A stretch of DNA of 64,000 nt from the NCBI GenBank assembly GCA_026874595.1, contig CM049306.1, positions 28,265,519 through 28,329,518 on the forward strand. Reading direction: 5' to 3'. This stretch comes from Sipunculus nudus. Lineage: Eukaryota > Annelida > Sipuncula > Golfingiida > Sipunculidae. A model generated the notes under the pieces. The model searched no databases. It saw only the letters and a program-made list of their open reading frames with translations, and was not told the origin of the DNA. A program made the position numbers and the translations under genes. Below, one piece after another: positions 28,301-43,300 of the stretch. Each line of letters opens with the position of its first letter. Position 1 is the first letter of the stretch.

Positions 28301-31300
28301 AAAACATGTGACCCATGGGTCATGACGCTCAGCTGACTGGGAAGAGATTTGCAAAAGGAAATTTTATCATCTGAATGGTAGTATATACCCATTTAACTGA
28401 AGCATCAAACAGATTAACCAAGAGGCCAAGATTGTGTCTGCATTTATATATATTTAGAATAGAGAAAAAATGTGTAAACTTAAAAAAATACAGGTGGCTC
28501 CACCAGTCTGCAGAAACTAATAAAAACACTTAATGGTCAATATACATGCAAAGAATCATGGTGATCTCTGCATTAGTTGTTCAGATACTTCAGCTTTTGT
28601 ATCAAATTTTCCATTATTCTGATGGATACTTCAGAGTCCTATAGCTTGAAGGATATGGGAAACAGAGACCTAATTTCAGGTTTCCACGGACACTTTTCAT
28701 GGGCCTCCTTGCATGACAAGAATGAAGATTCTAGGTCCAGTTGTTACTATTTGTGCCCTGTTAACAAATATTCACATTTTTAAAGGTATCAAAAATAGAG
28801 AAAAAAATTCGAAAAAAATTGTAAAATACAGGTGGCGCCACTAGTCTGCAGGAACTGATAGAACATCTCATGATCAATATGTATGCCAAAAAACATGACC
28901 ATCAGTGATGTAGTAAATGAGATATTGAAGTTTTTGTATGATATTTTTGACTATTCTGGGGGTGTACTTTGGGGATCCAAAGCTCAAAGGATATATGTTA
29001 CAGAGACCTAATTTCTGGTTTTCATGGAGACTTTTACATAGGTCTCTCAGTGTGTAAAGAATGAAGATTCTCGGTCCAGTCTTTACGATTTGTGCCTTGT
29101 TAACAGATGTTCACATTTTTAAAGATCTCAAAAATAGAGAAAAAAATTTGTAAAAAATCGAAAAATACAGGTGGCGCCACCAGACTGCAGGAACTGATGG
29201 AACGTCTCATGATTAATATGTATGCCAAAAATCATGACCATCAGTGATGTAGTTAAGGAGATATTGAAGTTTTTGTATGAAATTTTTGACTATTCTGGGG
29301 GGTACTTTGGGGCCTCATAGCTCGAAGGATATGGGTAACAGAGACCTCATTTCTGGTTTCCAAGGAGATTTTTCATGGACCTCTCAGAATGTCAAGTTAC
29401 AAGTTCCTAGGTCCAGCGGTTACGATTTGTGCCAGGTTAACGGACGAACGGACAGACAGACGGACGACGGACAAAAAGTGATCACTATAGCTCAGATGAA
29501 TAACAGTCAGCTAAGCTAAAAATATGACATTAATAAAATCTGTTATCCCACCATCATCATGTTCAGCAAACTGAACACTCTGTCTCTGGCCCACAGATGA
29601 CTTGGGACGTTCTTGGATGGTTTCAGGTTCAGGCGCTTGGTTCTGTTGTTCCAGCAATGATGGCTGCTGTGTCTCCTCAGGTTGATGAGATGTGGTTCCA
29701 TCTGCTGCTTTTGTTTTGGAACCAGCCTCACCATTTTGTGACCAAACACTTGTGTGACCTTTGATAAAAAAAATACCAACACATACAAAACTTTGGAAAA
29801 ATGATGTACCCCCTCTGGTCAGGTTAGATCAATTTGATTCATGAATACAGACACTGGTGTCTGAGTAGACTGTGGCATAATCTATGAATTCATAGGCTCA
29901 CAACTAACAATGGATAATAAGTGTAAGAATTTAAAAGAGTATGAGCAAGGCAATGATCCATAGTTGATAAAGCAGAGTGATGAAAAATGTCACATGTTAA
30001 AACACAATGTATTTGCTGCGTCAGGAACCCTTACATTGAACCATATGTGGTAAAACAGCAAGCCTGATAATGACATGTACTGGTTGTTGCATTTTTTTTT
30101 ATTCAGCAGACATACACAGCATGAGTGGTGCAAATATGGACTGATGTGAAACCAGAGCTAAATACTGTCTATTGAAGATATTTCAGTGACACAAAAGACA
30201 GGGCAGGTGATCAATAATTGAATAGGTGTTCTGTTTCTCTCAGGGTGCTCTATATAAACAGGTATGCTTTTCCATGCATTTTAGATGCACAGAGACAATA
30301 TAGCTATGACACCATGATTAACAAAGAATACACACTTGAAAATGAAGGTTGCTACACCTTTCATAATTTAATAAGCTGGTAATCAAATTGGTATCCACTA
30401 CTTACTTGGTGTCATTGATGACATTTGTGTGGAAGTATTTCTACTAGTATACTTTGTTTTTGACTACGGTAATAAAAAAGGACAACAAAATATTTCAATG
30501 TTTGTAGTGATGTAACTGACAAGAAATTTATCAGTTAGCACTTCTGTGCATCTAAAACTGGCTCTTGATTAAAAAGGAATATCAACTTTGTTTACGTTTT
30601 GGCATACATGTATGAACACAACACAATAAGTTCAACTGATAATATTTATATGGTGCATGGTCAGTTAATTTGATAAATGTTTTGAGTGTAATGACTTAAT
30701 GATTACATTAAGCAAGCATGTCAATCTTTTTGTAATCTATGCCACAACTAGTACTGGTTAACAGTCTCTCCTGAGTTTTTTCATGTAAGGCCAGTATTAG
30801 TTATGATAGCTTCTTGCACCTGCTTGTTTGTTTGATCTTTGATATAGCACCATGGCAAGCACCTGATGACTCAGTTAAACTAGTTTTTGTTGTCAAATAG
30901 CATGGTATCTAGGTCTTGGTCCTCTTTATCTATAAAACTTGACTCAGCAGGTATGTCCTTGTGTATCTGGAGTGATCCATGAACCCAAGTTAAGGTATAT
31001 TCACCTGGCTGTTATAATGTTTTATGTTCCAACAATGAAGCACTAATCTACAGTATGTTTATTTTACTCCTGAGTAAAACAGTAATTATTGGTCAACCTT
31101 CTACAAAATGGGACTAAAAATAATTTCTACTCAACCCTCTGGAGACTGATCTTTGTATCATGTTTCCATACAATCACACTTCTTGTCTTTTTGTTTCTGA
31201 CTGACTCAGGAAATTAGTTATCTATGTGTTACACTTGCTATAAATCTTGATATTTTTTTTATATTGTAAATGTTTGTAGTCTTATGTAAACGCCTGAGTC

Positions 31301-34300
31301 TAATAGTTAACAGACCTCACAGGGAAGTCAAAATACTTGATCTTTAATCTTTTAATGCCACAATTAAGAAGAATTACAGTGCACATGTCAACCAATCAGT
31401 GACTTTACAAATGGAGGTCATATATGTCACTTAGCAACAAAGCAGGGTTTCAAATCAATTTTCATTGATAGGATATCAGTACAGTTTACCTTTATAGAAT
31501 CTTTACTTCATGCCATGTGAACATGTATATAATTACCAATAGTAGTGTCTAGTAAATAAGGTGGGCAAGAAAAGCAAACAGAAGTTACAGGACAAGATTA
31601 TTCATGTACTATTTTGAAGTAGGAGTTACTGGTTAACATTATTGGATCTTTCATATGAAATCCAAACATAAAGGTGAGGAGATTACTGATTTGACAGTTA
31701 CAGGTATTAAACATAGCAATAGCAAAGATAAATTTTTATCAGATTTGAAGCTGATCAATTCTTGGTATCTCTGCCATATATCAAATGTAGCCAGATCATA
31801 ACACTATCAGACAAGTCATGATACAGCCAGCCATTAATACCCTACCACATACATTAACCACAGTATACCAGACCAGTACCTCTTGAAAATCAAGTGTTTG
31901 CGCCTGCCTATTCTGCAAGAGTTGTGAGGAACAGCATGGCTGGCCAATAATATACAATACACTGTCAACTTGTGCAGCTGGGCACAGACACACAAGGGCC
32001 ATTCTCATTACAGTCCTTACCTGTGGAACACTTTCATCAGGTCACATATACTAACTAAGTAAGATAAGGCAGCTAATGAGTTTACCTAGGAAGAAGCAGA
32101 AGTCCTATTGTACATGATGAATATAAAAAAAATCTAAGTTTCAAAATTTTAAATAACACATCACTCATAAGTTCTTTTTTATTCTATTTTACAGAAATAC
32201 ATATAACCACTGTTAAGTAACTAAACCGATATTATTATTTTCTAAAACTTTATAGGTACATAAATATTTGTATTATCTAATGCAGTTTGCTATTAGTCCA
32301 TTTTGGGTGAATACAAAAAGTTCCCAGCCAATCCATCCAGGCACGCAAACCAACTATCTCCAGTTCACCAGTCTGATACACTGTTATGGTTCTTTGGGTA
32401 AGTAAAAAAAAAGTCCACGTGTGTCTGTTTACCATAACTAGATTGCAAGACCAGAGATCCGATCTTGCACATAAGTGAAATCTCCCAAACAAGAAAACAG
32501 AGAAACACAGAGTAACATTTATTGGAAACTTGAAAAATCTTGATTTATTAAGTTGCAGGGTACGGGTACAAGATGGCATGTGCACTATGTTTATGTTTTC
32601 CCACTGATTGTGCCTGCTGAAATTTATTTCCATTTGTGTACAGTCATATGCAAACAGTTTTAGAATGAAATACTGAGACATATCATATGATATTATTTTA
32701 ATCGAAAATGCTAAACTTCATGTATATATAACATGCCAGATATATGAATAAATCCCTTTAAATTTTCCTAATTGAAACCTGCTTTAATTAGATGATATAC
32801 ATAAGTGGCATTTTCAAATAAATATATTTACAAGAATGAGGAAAAAACAAATACATTAACAAATACAATCTGTTTAAATCTTTATGGCAAAAATTCCACC
32901 ATCACCAAACTAATAGAAACAGTGGTTAGTACAAGTATTAAGTGCCAGGATGGAAACTAATGTATGTTTCTGTTCTGGACATACCTAAGAAGCACTTAAC
33001 TGATACATCTGCACCAAAGAAGGATATACAGTGAACACATGGGAGTCCTTAACCTGGAAGCCACTCTTACTGTATCTAGGATACCTGAGGCCCAGTACGT
33101 CTGATGATCTCTTGGATTGCTATGATACAGCACAATTTTGATTAGTTTGTATGACCTATCTCATTTCTACTGTACCATGAATTAGGCAGTGCACACTATA
33201 TCTACAACATGAAAGCAATTTCATTTGGCTAGAAATAATAAGACCAATAAATTAGCTGTTTGTATATACTGATGGTATATGAAGGTTTATTGACTTAATC
33301 TGGACAGAGTACTCAGTGACTTGGCTGAAAACCAAGCACTAACAGACATTGTTCTTAATCATACTATAAAATGTTTTCTTTATCCAACACCATGGTGTCC
33401 TTTGAAGAATATTATATACAGCTGATTAACAAGCTTTGTACTTTCATATTCAAGACATAAACCAAAATTAATTGGAACTGTGAAGTAATTCATATATAGT
33501 ATACCACAGGCTGGTACATTTTGGGGTAATTAAGATAAATGTATACAGTATGCCAGTTACCACAAACAAAAGGTTTAAATTTATGTTGGCTTATCCTCAA
33601 CCAAGAATGATGCCCCTAAAGTCTCTCACAGTTTGAATGGAACCAAGCCAGGATATGGTTTAAGCAATGCTACAAATAGTGAACTGACTGAATTCTAAAA
33701 TGGAGTGATTTCCAGCGACATTACAAATCAACAGTGCAATTATAAATCAAAAGCATGAATTTTGTATTTTATATATATCACAGTAAGCCTATCTCTTAAC
33801 ATGATATCTTGTTATACTTATTGGGGTTCAAAGCAGCAGGATAATACCAAAGTGTTATCACAGTTGTTCAATAAATCTGAATAGCTGTGAAGAAGCAGGC
33901 TTATATACGAACGACACCTGGCAGCCACTCATGTAAGCCTAAACACTTAGTGTAACTAGGCTACCAAAGCCAGACTGATTAGCTTTTTATAACACATCAT
34001 GGCAGCACAATTGTCTGTTATTCTTTATACATAAGAAGAGATCTCTATATTTTAGCTCCCCTATTCATCCACACTGACATGCGCCTGGCAACAGATAGGC
34101 ACAATTGATCCCTGAGTGGGAAGCACAGTGCTGTTTTAAGCCACACTGCCCCAGCCATTTACTTTAACAAACATGTATAGAACTAAAGTATTACCATTTT
34201 AAACACCTAGTTCACCATGAAATCCATAGATCAAGCACCCACTCAGTGTATTTGGTTGCCTGTATGTGTTTCATATATATATCTCTAAAGGCTGCATTTA

Positions 34301-37300
34301 AGTCTATTGTGATTGTATATAAAAGGCACAGGGAGAAATGCTACCTTTTCATCCATAATTTGTATTTTATTGCAGCAAATTTCTAATGGGCCTCTCATAA
34401 AAATAAACTTCTTTAGGTCTATTTTGATGTGTATACTTGTCTGTAAATCACAATGGCTAGTTTCCCACTGTTCCTTACTGCATGCAGAACTTCTACACTG
34501 TTCCCAAGAGTTCACTGATTTGTAGATAACAAGCAATCAAGCTGTGTGTACTTCCCATGAATGTTGAGATCCATTCATTTAGAAGCATATATTACCAAAT
34601 AAACAAATATAGGCTTGGAACTGCCTTCCAGTTTTTGGTTTTTCTTTATTGATGACCTTATGCAATTTCTGACTTGACCTCACACAAAACACTCTGCATA
34701 AATCAGAAATGACAATACAGCTGAGAGTCACAAGAAGGCTTTGTAAAAAATCTATTTGAATCATTATCATAACTTTTAGGTAAAACACTTTAACAGTTAT
34801 TATTATTTAACTGACTGGGGTCAAAGGGTCTCAGACAAGTTCATAGACTAATGCAGTGGCAGCAATTGTACCCAAGTGAAAACATAGTATCCACAAAACT
34901 CTGTCTTGGAAGTTACAAATAGGAATGTATAATATGGCAAGATTGCCAATTACCCAAGATATGCACATCTCAAATTCTTAGCACATTTATCAAACAAACA
35001 CTGAAAAAAATTACTAACCAAAGCATAAACTTTCTTAGCATCACATGTATTGAAATATTTGGAAGTCTGTTTAAAGTATTAGCTCACCATGCTGCTGCTC
35101 ATCTTTGGATTGCTGGGCTGTAGTCTTCTCTACTGGGGGTAATAGTTTGTGCTTGTTATAAATTCCATTCACCTGAGGTCCTGGTTCCCTAGGTGATACA
35201 CCATTATAGGTGTGCTCATATTTATGTGTGCTGGAATGACACAAACAACCCTTAATGCTGGAAATATATGATAAAAGCCACGAGATTTGAGACTGGGGAG
35301 ACTGTGGGCACCCAACCATGCGCTCTGGACCCAGAGAATGCACAAAAAACTTACAGTTCTGATATTGGTAATATTCACATTTGTTGCATTATTCACCACT
35401 GTATTGAAATGAATTATAAAATGTTATTCCCCCCACACTTCTGGATATTTTCCTTGGCCTATGGATTTTTTGCAGCAAATGATTAATTAAAGACATGAAT
35501 TAACATTTGTATAAAGAAACTGATAATCATGACATATTAATGAATAAAAAAAAATTTATTTTATAATTTAATAAATATCAACAAAATTGTGTATATATTA
35601 TACCCTTCATTTGACAATTTTGCCAAAAAGGTTTCATGCAATTTGTAGTCTTCAAGGAATAAGCAGTTTAATGGGATTCACTCAGCATTTTTTTATTCTT
35701 TTCATTTATGATAAATAAAGCTGATTGTGATCAATCCTGTATTAATTAGCATAGCTATTTAGATAGACAGGGACCTCTTAGGTCACAACATACACTGGAT
35801 ACTGATTCAACTGGTCCAATTTTCATTATTAACCAATGTAAACAAAGTGCTTATTTTTGACAGACATCTTTTTTTAATATTTATCACTGCCTTAAGAAAA
35901 GTCTTTCTGAAGTACCTGCATTATACACAACTGCTTGGTGTGAACAGCAAAAATATCCATTAGTTATATAAACCAAGACCTTCTAAGACAATCACCTGAA
36001 ATTTCTCTGGATTACTGGCATATGCTTGGTATATATATTTTGGAGCCTTACCCAATATGAGGGTATATAATTTGAGAATAACACAAGAACTTACCTCTTT
36101 CTTGGGGACAGAGAAAAAGTGGCCAGCTCTCCTGGATGTGGTATAGGAGATTTTTGATAAGGCCGAGGAGACATGGGAAACCCCTCCTCCAAGGAGTGAT
36201 CTAAAAAGCAAGGGAATTATGCTCTTTGAATTCATCTTTCAAGCCTCACTAAGTCTCTGCTCATTTACATATCTATTTTAACACCCTTTGCATTATCTTA
36301 ACTTGTTTTGCTAGGCGACAATCTCTTTTGAAAAAAAATGAGATGAGGAATGTAAGCTCTTTTTTTTATTCTAGCAAAAATTTAAAGAAAATATAGATTT
36401 TCAGTGGGATACTGTCTCTATAAGTTATGTGCAATTTTTTTAACATTTATTTTGCTGGGCTGTGCTTGTGGCAAGAAATTCATACACTGACATGTTTACC
36501 TGGTCAGTGATGTTAACATTTGCATAGGGAAAGGGGATGATCTCTGACTGGTTACTAAACTACTTGGACTATAAAAATATGTTGATGTGAAGGAGACATG
36601 AAAGATGAATTAAATGTTCACTTTAAGGCAAGACAACCGTTCCTAAAGAAAGAAACGGAAAAATGCATACCTTGTTAGTAGCAGAAGGGGAGTCCAAGGG
36701 AAGTCCAGGGGGTCCTTACCCCCTTTTCAGCCTCTGCAATCTTATTTGTAATTGTATCAGACCAATTCTGAGGCTTGAAACCACCCCACCCCTTTCTGGG
36801 AATTTTGTATAAGGTTTTGTCATTAATCCTCCTGGGCTAAACCCTCCTTTTCATAAAGTTAGAGTCATGTCTTTTTCACATTCATTGACCATGCAGTGGG
36901 TGAGAGCCTGGGTAAAAGTCAGGCCAAACTTGCTTAAATCAGTCACTGAAAATTTGGGCTATTCATCTGCACAATTGTCCTTAATCCTGCACTTGAGGCG
37001 ACCACACAGCAACCCGACTTTGCCAAAGGCAGTTTGGCTGTTTTCAGTGGTAACCTCCAACCATATCATAAAACACGCAAAAATCACTAAAAATGTGTAC
37101 ATTGAAAATTATTTATTCTCATATTGGCATTGTCGTTGCGGGAAGAACAACCTTTAAATTGAGGTATGGCACAGTATCATATGCAACAGAGGACATTACA
37201 AACAAAGGTGGGCCGAATTCCTTATATAAGTATTAGATGAAATTACAGCTAGGCTCCTATATTAATACATCATTAAAAGTGTTTTCTTACACTGAAGTGA

Positions 37301-40300
37301 TTTTTTTATGAAAACTAAAGAAGTGATATGTCTGTATAAATGCTGGTGTATATTACAGCTGATCAGAAAATAGTGGTATATCTGTGAGACACTATGCATG
37401 CTACTGGTCCAAGACATTTGCACAAAAAATATTCACAAAGACTTCAATTTATAACAGGTCCAAAAAATTATAATTCAGAGACAAAACATGAAGAGTTAAA
37501 CAGTTACGTTAACATTGCAAAGGAACAATTTCATAAACCTCCATAATCAATGAGTTGGTCCAAAAGAATACTAGATAATCTGAACAGCTTGGAACAGTTA
37601 ACAGATATACCATAGGCTGTGTATCAATACATGGCAAGACAAAAAGTTTAAATGTAATTACAATTTGATATATTTTCCTTGAGAAATAAGTGTATTATTA
37701 TACACAATGTACAAGCTGGAGGCTCAGACAGGGTTTAATGTGGTGCTCTAGTAGGTGCTCTTGTGTATATTTGCTGCTTTGTACATGTTATTCAAAGTTG
37801 AGTCACTCAGCATTTTAACATAATAATTCTGAGAGCACTTTCCACCAGCAAGGTACAACACAGCCAGTGTTTACTTAACCACAATGCCATCTGCAACCTG
37901 AAAGAGAAATTTCCCTTCTCTAAATGAATACCAGTACATGAGCCATATATAACAAAGAGCGGCTTTTAGGTTTATAACAACCAGCTCCATATTGACCTTG
38001 TTGTCCCATGGTGAAATTTTCATTACCATACTGGACAGGGGACATGGTGTGAATACTGCATCTCAATGCACCTAATAAAGAATTCAGCTGAACAAAGCCA
38101 GCCCTGTATGAGTTGTCCCTACCATAAACCTGACGACTTTATTTTAACTTCTGGGGTTAACATAACACCACACAGCATGGTCCTGTACATTCACACTGTA
38201 GACAAACATGCCTATACAGGAGGCCTGCAAATACCTCATACATTTATGCAGGCTGAGGTTAACAATTAACAATCAAAATTTAGTTACAAGAGGTTATCTG
38301 GTGACAATAAAACAATTTTATAATAAACCACAGGCATATTTAGTGTTAAGTTGATAAAGTAAGCAGGCTGAGGTTAAATATAAACTTATTTATTTTACAT
38401 GGATTGTACAAATAGTTATTATAACTAATCGAGGCACTCTCCATGGCTCCGGTGATGGCGTTCGGTAGTCTGCAGAGGTGGAGGAAACCGGTTAACAATT
38501 AAGAATCAAAATTTAGTTACAAGAGGGTATCTGGTGACAATAAAACAATTTTATAATAAACTACAGGCATATTTAGTGGGGTTTTTTTCGCCTCAGATTG
38601 TTGAATCAACCCACCTTATGAATTCATCATCGGCGATTAAATTTATTTTTAACACAACAAATGACATGAAATACAGACAAGTTACATTATTGTACAGGAC
38701 TCCACAAGACAAACATCTGAAGGCCATTCTGACCACAAATTCAAAAATCCAAGATTCAACAATCTAGATCACATGCATCTCTTAATTTACCCCATTTCAA
38801 AGTATGTTTAGATATTAAACCTTTTTCATGCGCTAAAAACCTTTCTGTAACCTCTGTCTTGGTTAAAAAACTTCAGAATATTGAAAACAAAGCAGCTGGG
38901 TTGTCCTCTCTTTGCATATACAAAACATATTTAAATAACATCAAAATCTGGTTTATCAGCATGTTTTTCGAAGTGACTGGGAGTATACCATACAATATAA
39001 CATCTAGTGATAGATCTGGCATATTCATATCACTATTTTGCATCCATGAGTGTATTTTAAAATTAAGGTTTTTGGCAACTGTAAATTCAAACAGTAAATG
39101 AACAATACTTTCATTATAGTTAAAGCAATAGGAACATCTGGGTATTTCCTTTATTTTCCACTTATACAGATGCTCATTTAGTGGAATGTAATTATTCAAT
39201 AGTTTGTACTGGAATTCTCTCATATGTGCATCCATTGTTGTTCTATAGATACCTTCGTACACCTTTTCCAATAAATATCAATACTATTTTTCGTGTTCAA
39301 GGTATTAAAAAACTTCTGAGCTGTAGGAGGTTTCCATATTTTTTCAATCAATGTGCCATATATTTTCTTTGAATTTAATTTTTCCATGGACTGATGTCCA
39401 TCAGTTGTTACAATAATATCTGTATCAACCTCTGTTGAGTGTACTTCATAGTTCATAAACATTTTTTTCCAGCGATACGGTATTACATTCCTCAATGCTT
39501 TCCAGTACATATAATCAAGGGGACTTTTCCTAAATACGTCATGTATTTTAAATACTCCTTTCTCGTCAACTAAATCCTTAATATAACAAATGCCCAAATT
39601 GTGCATTCTATTATTGTACACAGATATTTCATTCTTAGTCATATATCTGTTGTTCCACACAAACTGATAAAAAACATCCTCATGTGTTTTTGGTTCCACT
39701 GACACATAATTTGCCCAGTCTTCAAAACACCTGATATAAAAGTTAGGTAAAACATTTGGCAGAATACTAACATCAAATTTACTTCTTATACATCTTAATC
39801 CACCAATGTTCCTTAACTTGTAATCCAGTATCTCAGTAGTCTTAGACGACCGATTACAATATAACCGCCTGACCCACAGAATTCTCTGTGATTTTATCTT
39901 GCTCTCAATGTCTGGGACACTAATTCCCCCATTTTCATATTTCCCTGTAATTGTAGTATATTTAACCTTAGATTTTTTCCCCCTCCAAATAAAGTCACAG
40001 AGAAGTCTTTTGAAATGCTTCAACATGTTTTTTGGCGGTATCATCATATTTGTCACATACAAAACCTTTGGTAGAGCTAATGTACGGGCAACTTCTGCCC
40101 TCCCATATATTAAAAGATTTCGACTTTTCCATATTGACATAGTTGTTGCAAGATTATTTTCCACACATGTAAAATTTTCTTTATTATTCAAGTCCTGATT
40201 ATAAGAATAATGAATTCCAGGTATTTTTATGGTTGCTTTTGTGAGGTCTACCCATTTCAGATTATACAAATTTTTGGTCACATGTTTTATAGATCCTATA

Positions 40301-43300
40301 CAAGCAACCTCTGATTTTGTATAATTTATCTTGAGTTAAGAAAAATATTGAAATCTTTCAATTACACAAAGAACATTTTCAAGTGATTTAACATTTTCAA
40401 CAAATAATGTTGTATCATCTGCAAACATGCATAGTTTCTGTGTTTCCAATGTCTATTCCTTTTACATGTTTGTCATTTCTAATCTTGATTGCAAATATTT
40501 CTATTACAAGGATACATAATTATGGAGCCAGTGGATCGCCTTGCCTGGTCCCTCTTTCTAACTGGAAATACCCTGTGGAAAAGCCATTGTTCATAACTGA
40601 GCTTTGTACATCAGTGTGTAATATTTTAATCCATCTGATAAAAGGACTATCAAAACCAAAATACTTTAAAGTCTCATATATAAAACCATGATCGACACTG
40701 TCGAAAGCAGCCTCTAGATCTGCTGCAAACATAATTCCAGGTTTATGTTCCAATTCTGTATAATGCAACACATCCCATATTAATCTGATCAGTTCTCCAA
40801 TATATCTTTCCTTAATGAAAGCATATTGGTCATATTTGATTAATTTTGGTAGATATCTTTCTATTCTTTTGACTAATATTTTACTCAATACTTTTAAATC
40901 AACATTCAACAAACTTATTGGTCTCCAACCACTTAAGTGTTTTAAATTTTTACCTGGCTTAGGAATTAATTTTACAAGGGCCTGCTTTTGTGAAGATGTC
41001 AAAGATCCATGTTCATAATTTTCATTCAAACAATCTGTTAAGCATTGGCCAAGTTCATTAAATAAAGCCAAATAAAATTCCTTTGTCAATCCATCATTAC
41101 CTGGAGTTTTTATTATTCTTCATTGCATTCAAACAGGAATACACCTCATTTCTTGTAATTATATTCCCACATGATTTTGCTTCAGACTCACTGAAAGTAT
41201 TCTCATGTACAGGAAGACATTCAAAATAGCTGTTGAACTCTTGTTCAGTATAAATTACTTTTCTCTGGTATTTATCAATAAAAGAATTCTTAATAAATGA
41301 CGTGACTGCTGCATGGCCAACAATATCTTGTCCGTCTTTTGACAGAGTTCTTATGACACCTTTTTTTATGATTATGTTTTTCTAGGTTCAGGAAGTATTT
41401 TGTGCCTCTCTCACCCTGCTGCTGCCACTGTGCCCTACATCTGACTATAATACCTCTAGTTATCTTATCATAATGTTCTTGTAATTTACGTTTCACAGTG
41501 TGATACATCTGCTGTGATTTTATGGTGTCTGTACTCTTTATGTTTTGTTCCATCTTATTAACCTCTTATTCTAATATTTTACCACTTTCTTTAAACTTTC
41601 TAGCTTTATCTATACTGTACTTAATAGTGTACTCTCTTATTTTGTATTTCAAGTACTCCCATTTAAATCTTGCTGTTTTACTTTTTACTTCATTTTTCCA
41701 TTCAGCAATTTTACACCTGATAGCAATTATATATTCTTTGTCATTAATTAAATCATTATTAATACACCAGTGTGATGGTCCCCTGCTGATTTGCTTTAAT
41801 TTATTTACTTTTAACAGGACTGCTGAGTGATCAGTACTTACAGCAGAAATTATCTTACAACATTCAATGAGTAACTGAAGAGAATTTGATATAATAAATA
41901 ATCCAAGCGCCTATGAATGAAAGGAGTCGGTGACCTCCATGTAAAAGACTGTGTATTTTCATGTTTAACACGCCATATATCACAAATATCTAAAACTTCC
42001 ATCACACTTGAAAGTTTGTTGACTGAAGCCTGCTCCACATTTATTTTGCCTCCATCAGCATCAAGTTCAGTAAGATGTACATTAAAATCTCCACCCCAAA
42101 TATGATCAATATTTCAATTCTGAGACATATCCAAAATTTCTTTCAACACTTTTTGATAAAAGGCAACCTGCTGTGCTTCATAATTAGGTGCATAAATATT
42201 AACAAGTATACAGTGAAGTCCTTCAATTTCACATTCAATTATAATATATCTTCCATTAGTGTCAATACTCTTATTAATTTCCTTAAATTCAACACTTTTA
42301 CCAACAAGTATAGATACTCCACATGATTTGGTGCTCCCATGAGATAGATACATTTTAACTCGCCACTGTTTAGACCATTTATTTTCATCTTGTATTATGC
42401 AGTGACATTCTTGAAAGAAACTGATTCCTTGATATGCATTATGTTTTACTAACCAATTAAGTATCTGCCTCCTCTTAACATAACTTCTCATTCCTCTCAC
42501 ATTCAAAGAGAGGACCTGAAATTGTATGTTATCTGCCATGTTGCATGTAAAAAGGTTAATTCTGTCAAAAGTATGGGGTATTTAAAGTTATCAAAATGAA
42601 GTTTATTTTCCCTTGGGTTGCTCAGCAGATCAAAGTACAAGGCCTTAACAATATATATACATGTAAGACATATATATACATGTTAACAATATATATACAT
42701 GTAAGACCAGCATGGCCCTAGGTTTACTGTCCCTGGGATGTCTGCCTACCTACCCTATGTGCAACATCAACCTCTGTTGTATCCAGGTCAAACCTCAGCT
42801 TTTCTTTAAAAAGCTTTTGCACCAATTCTGTACAGTTTTCTGAACCATTTGTGCTTTGTTCACTCTCAGGTAAACCAAATATTCTCACAGTAGATTTTCG
42901 AGAATACTGTTCTAGTTCAATAGCCCTTTTCTTTGCATCAATAGCCTCAGTGGCTGTCTTATAACACTGTTCCTCTAGAGCTGTTATTTTGTCTGAGAGT
43001 TTAACTATTTCAGTTTTGATTTCTGCGTTTTCATGTTCTAGAGTAAGTACCTTAGATTCTAAATTTTCTACTGTTTTTTTCATATTTCTCAGTAACTTGT
43101 CTGACAATTTTCTTTTCTAGTTCTTCAAGCATTTTCTTTAAGGTTTCCTTGGACACACTTGCCATTTTTTTACACTTTGGTTTGTCTTGTTTATCAGATA
43201 AAATGATTCTTTTTTACTCTTGGCGGACTGTTTGGAGATGCTGAGGAAGAACTGGATATAACTGATCTTTGTCTTTTTGATTTGCCATTCATATCACAAT

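Noticed and set aside
36095-36235. Alternative frame reading [20 protein letters not shown] at exon 3
   Set aside because: Exons 2 and 4 require the other frame by phase.
38258-38578. CRISPR-like or LTR structure
   Set aside because: Only two units with a 233-bp spacing and no LTR dinucleotides or array; explained by LINE-end duplication.
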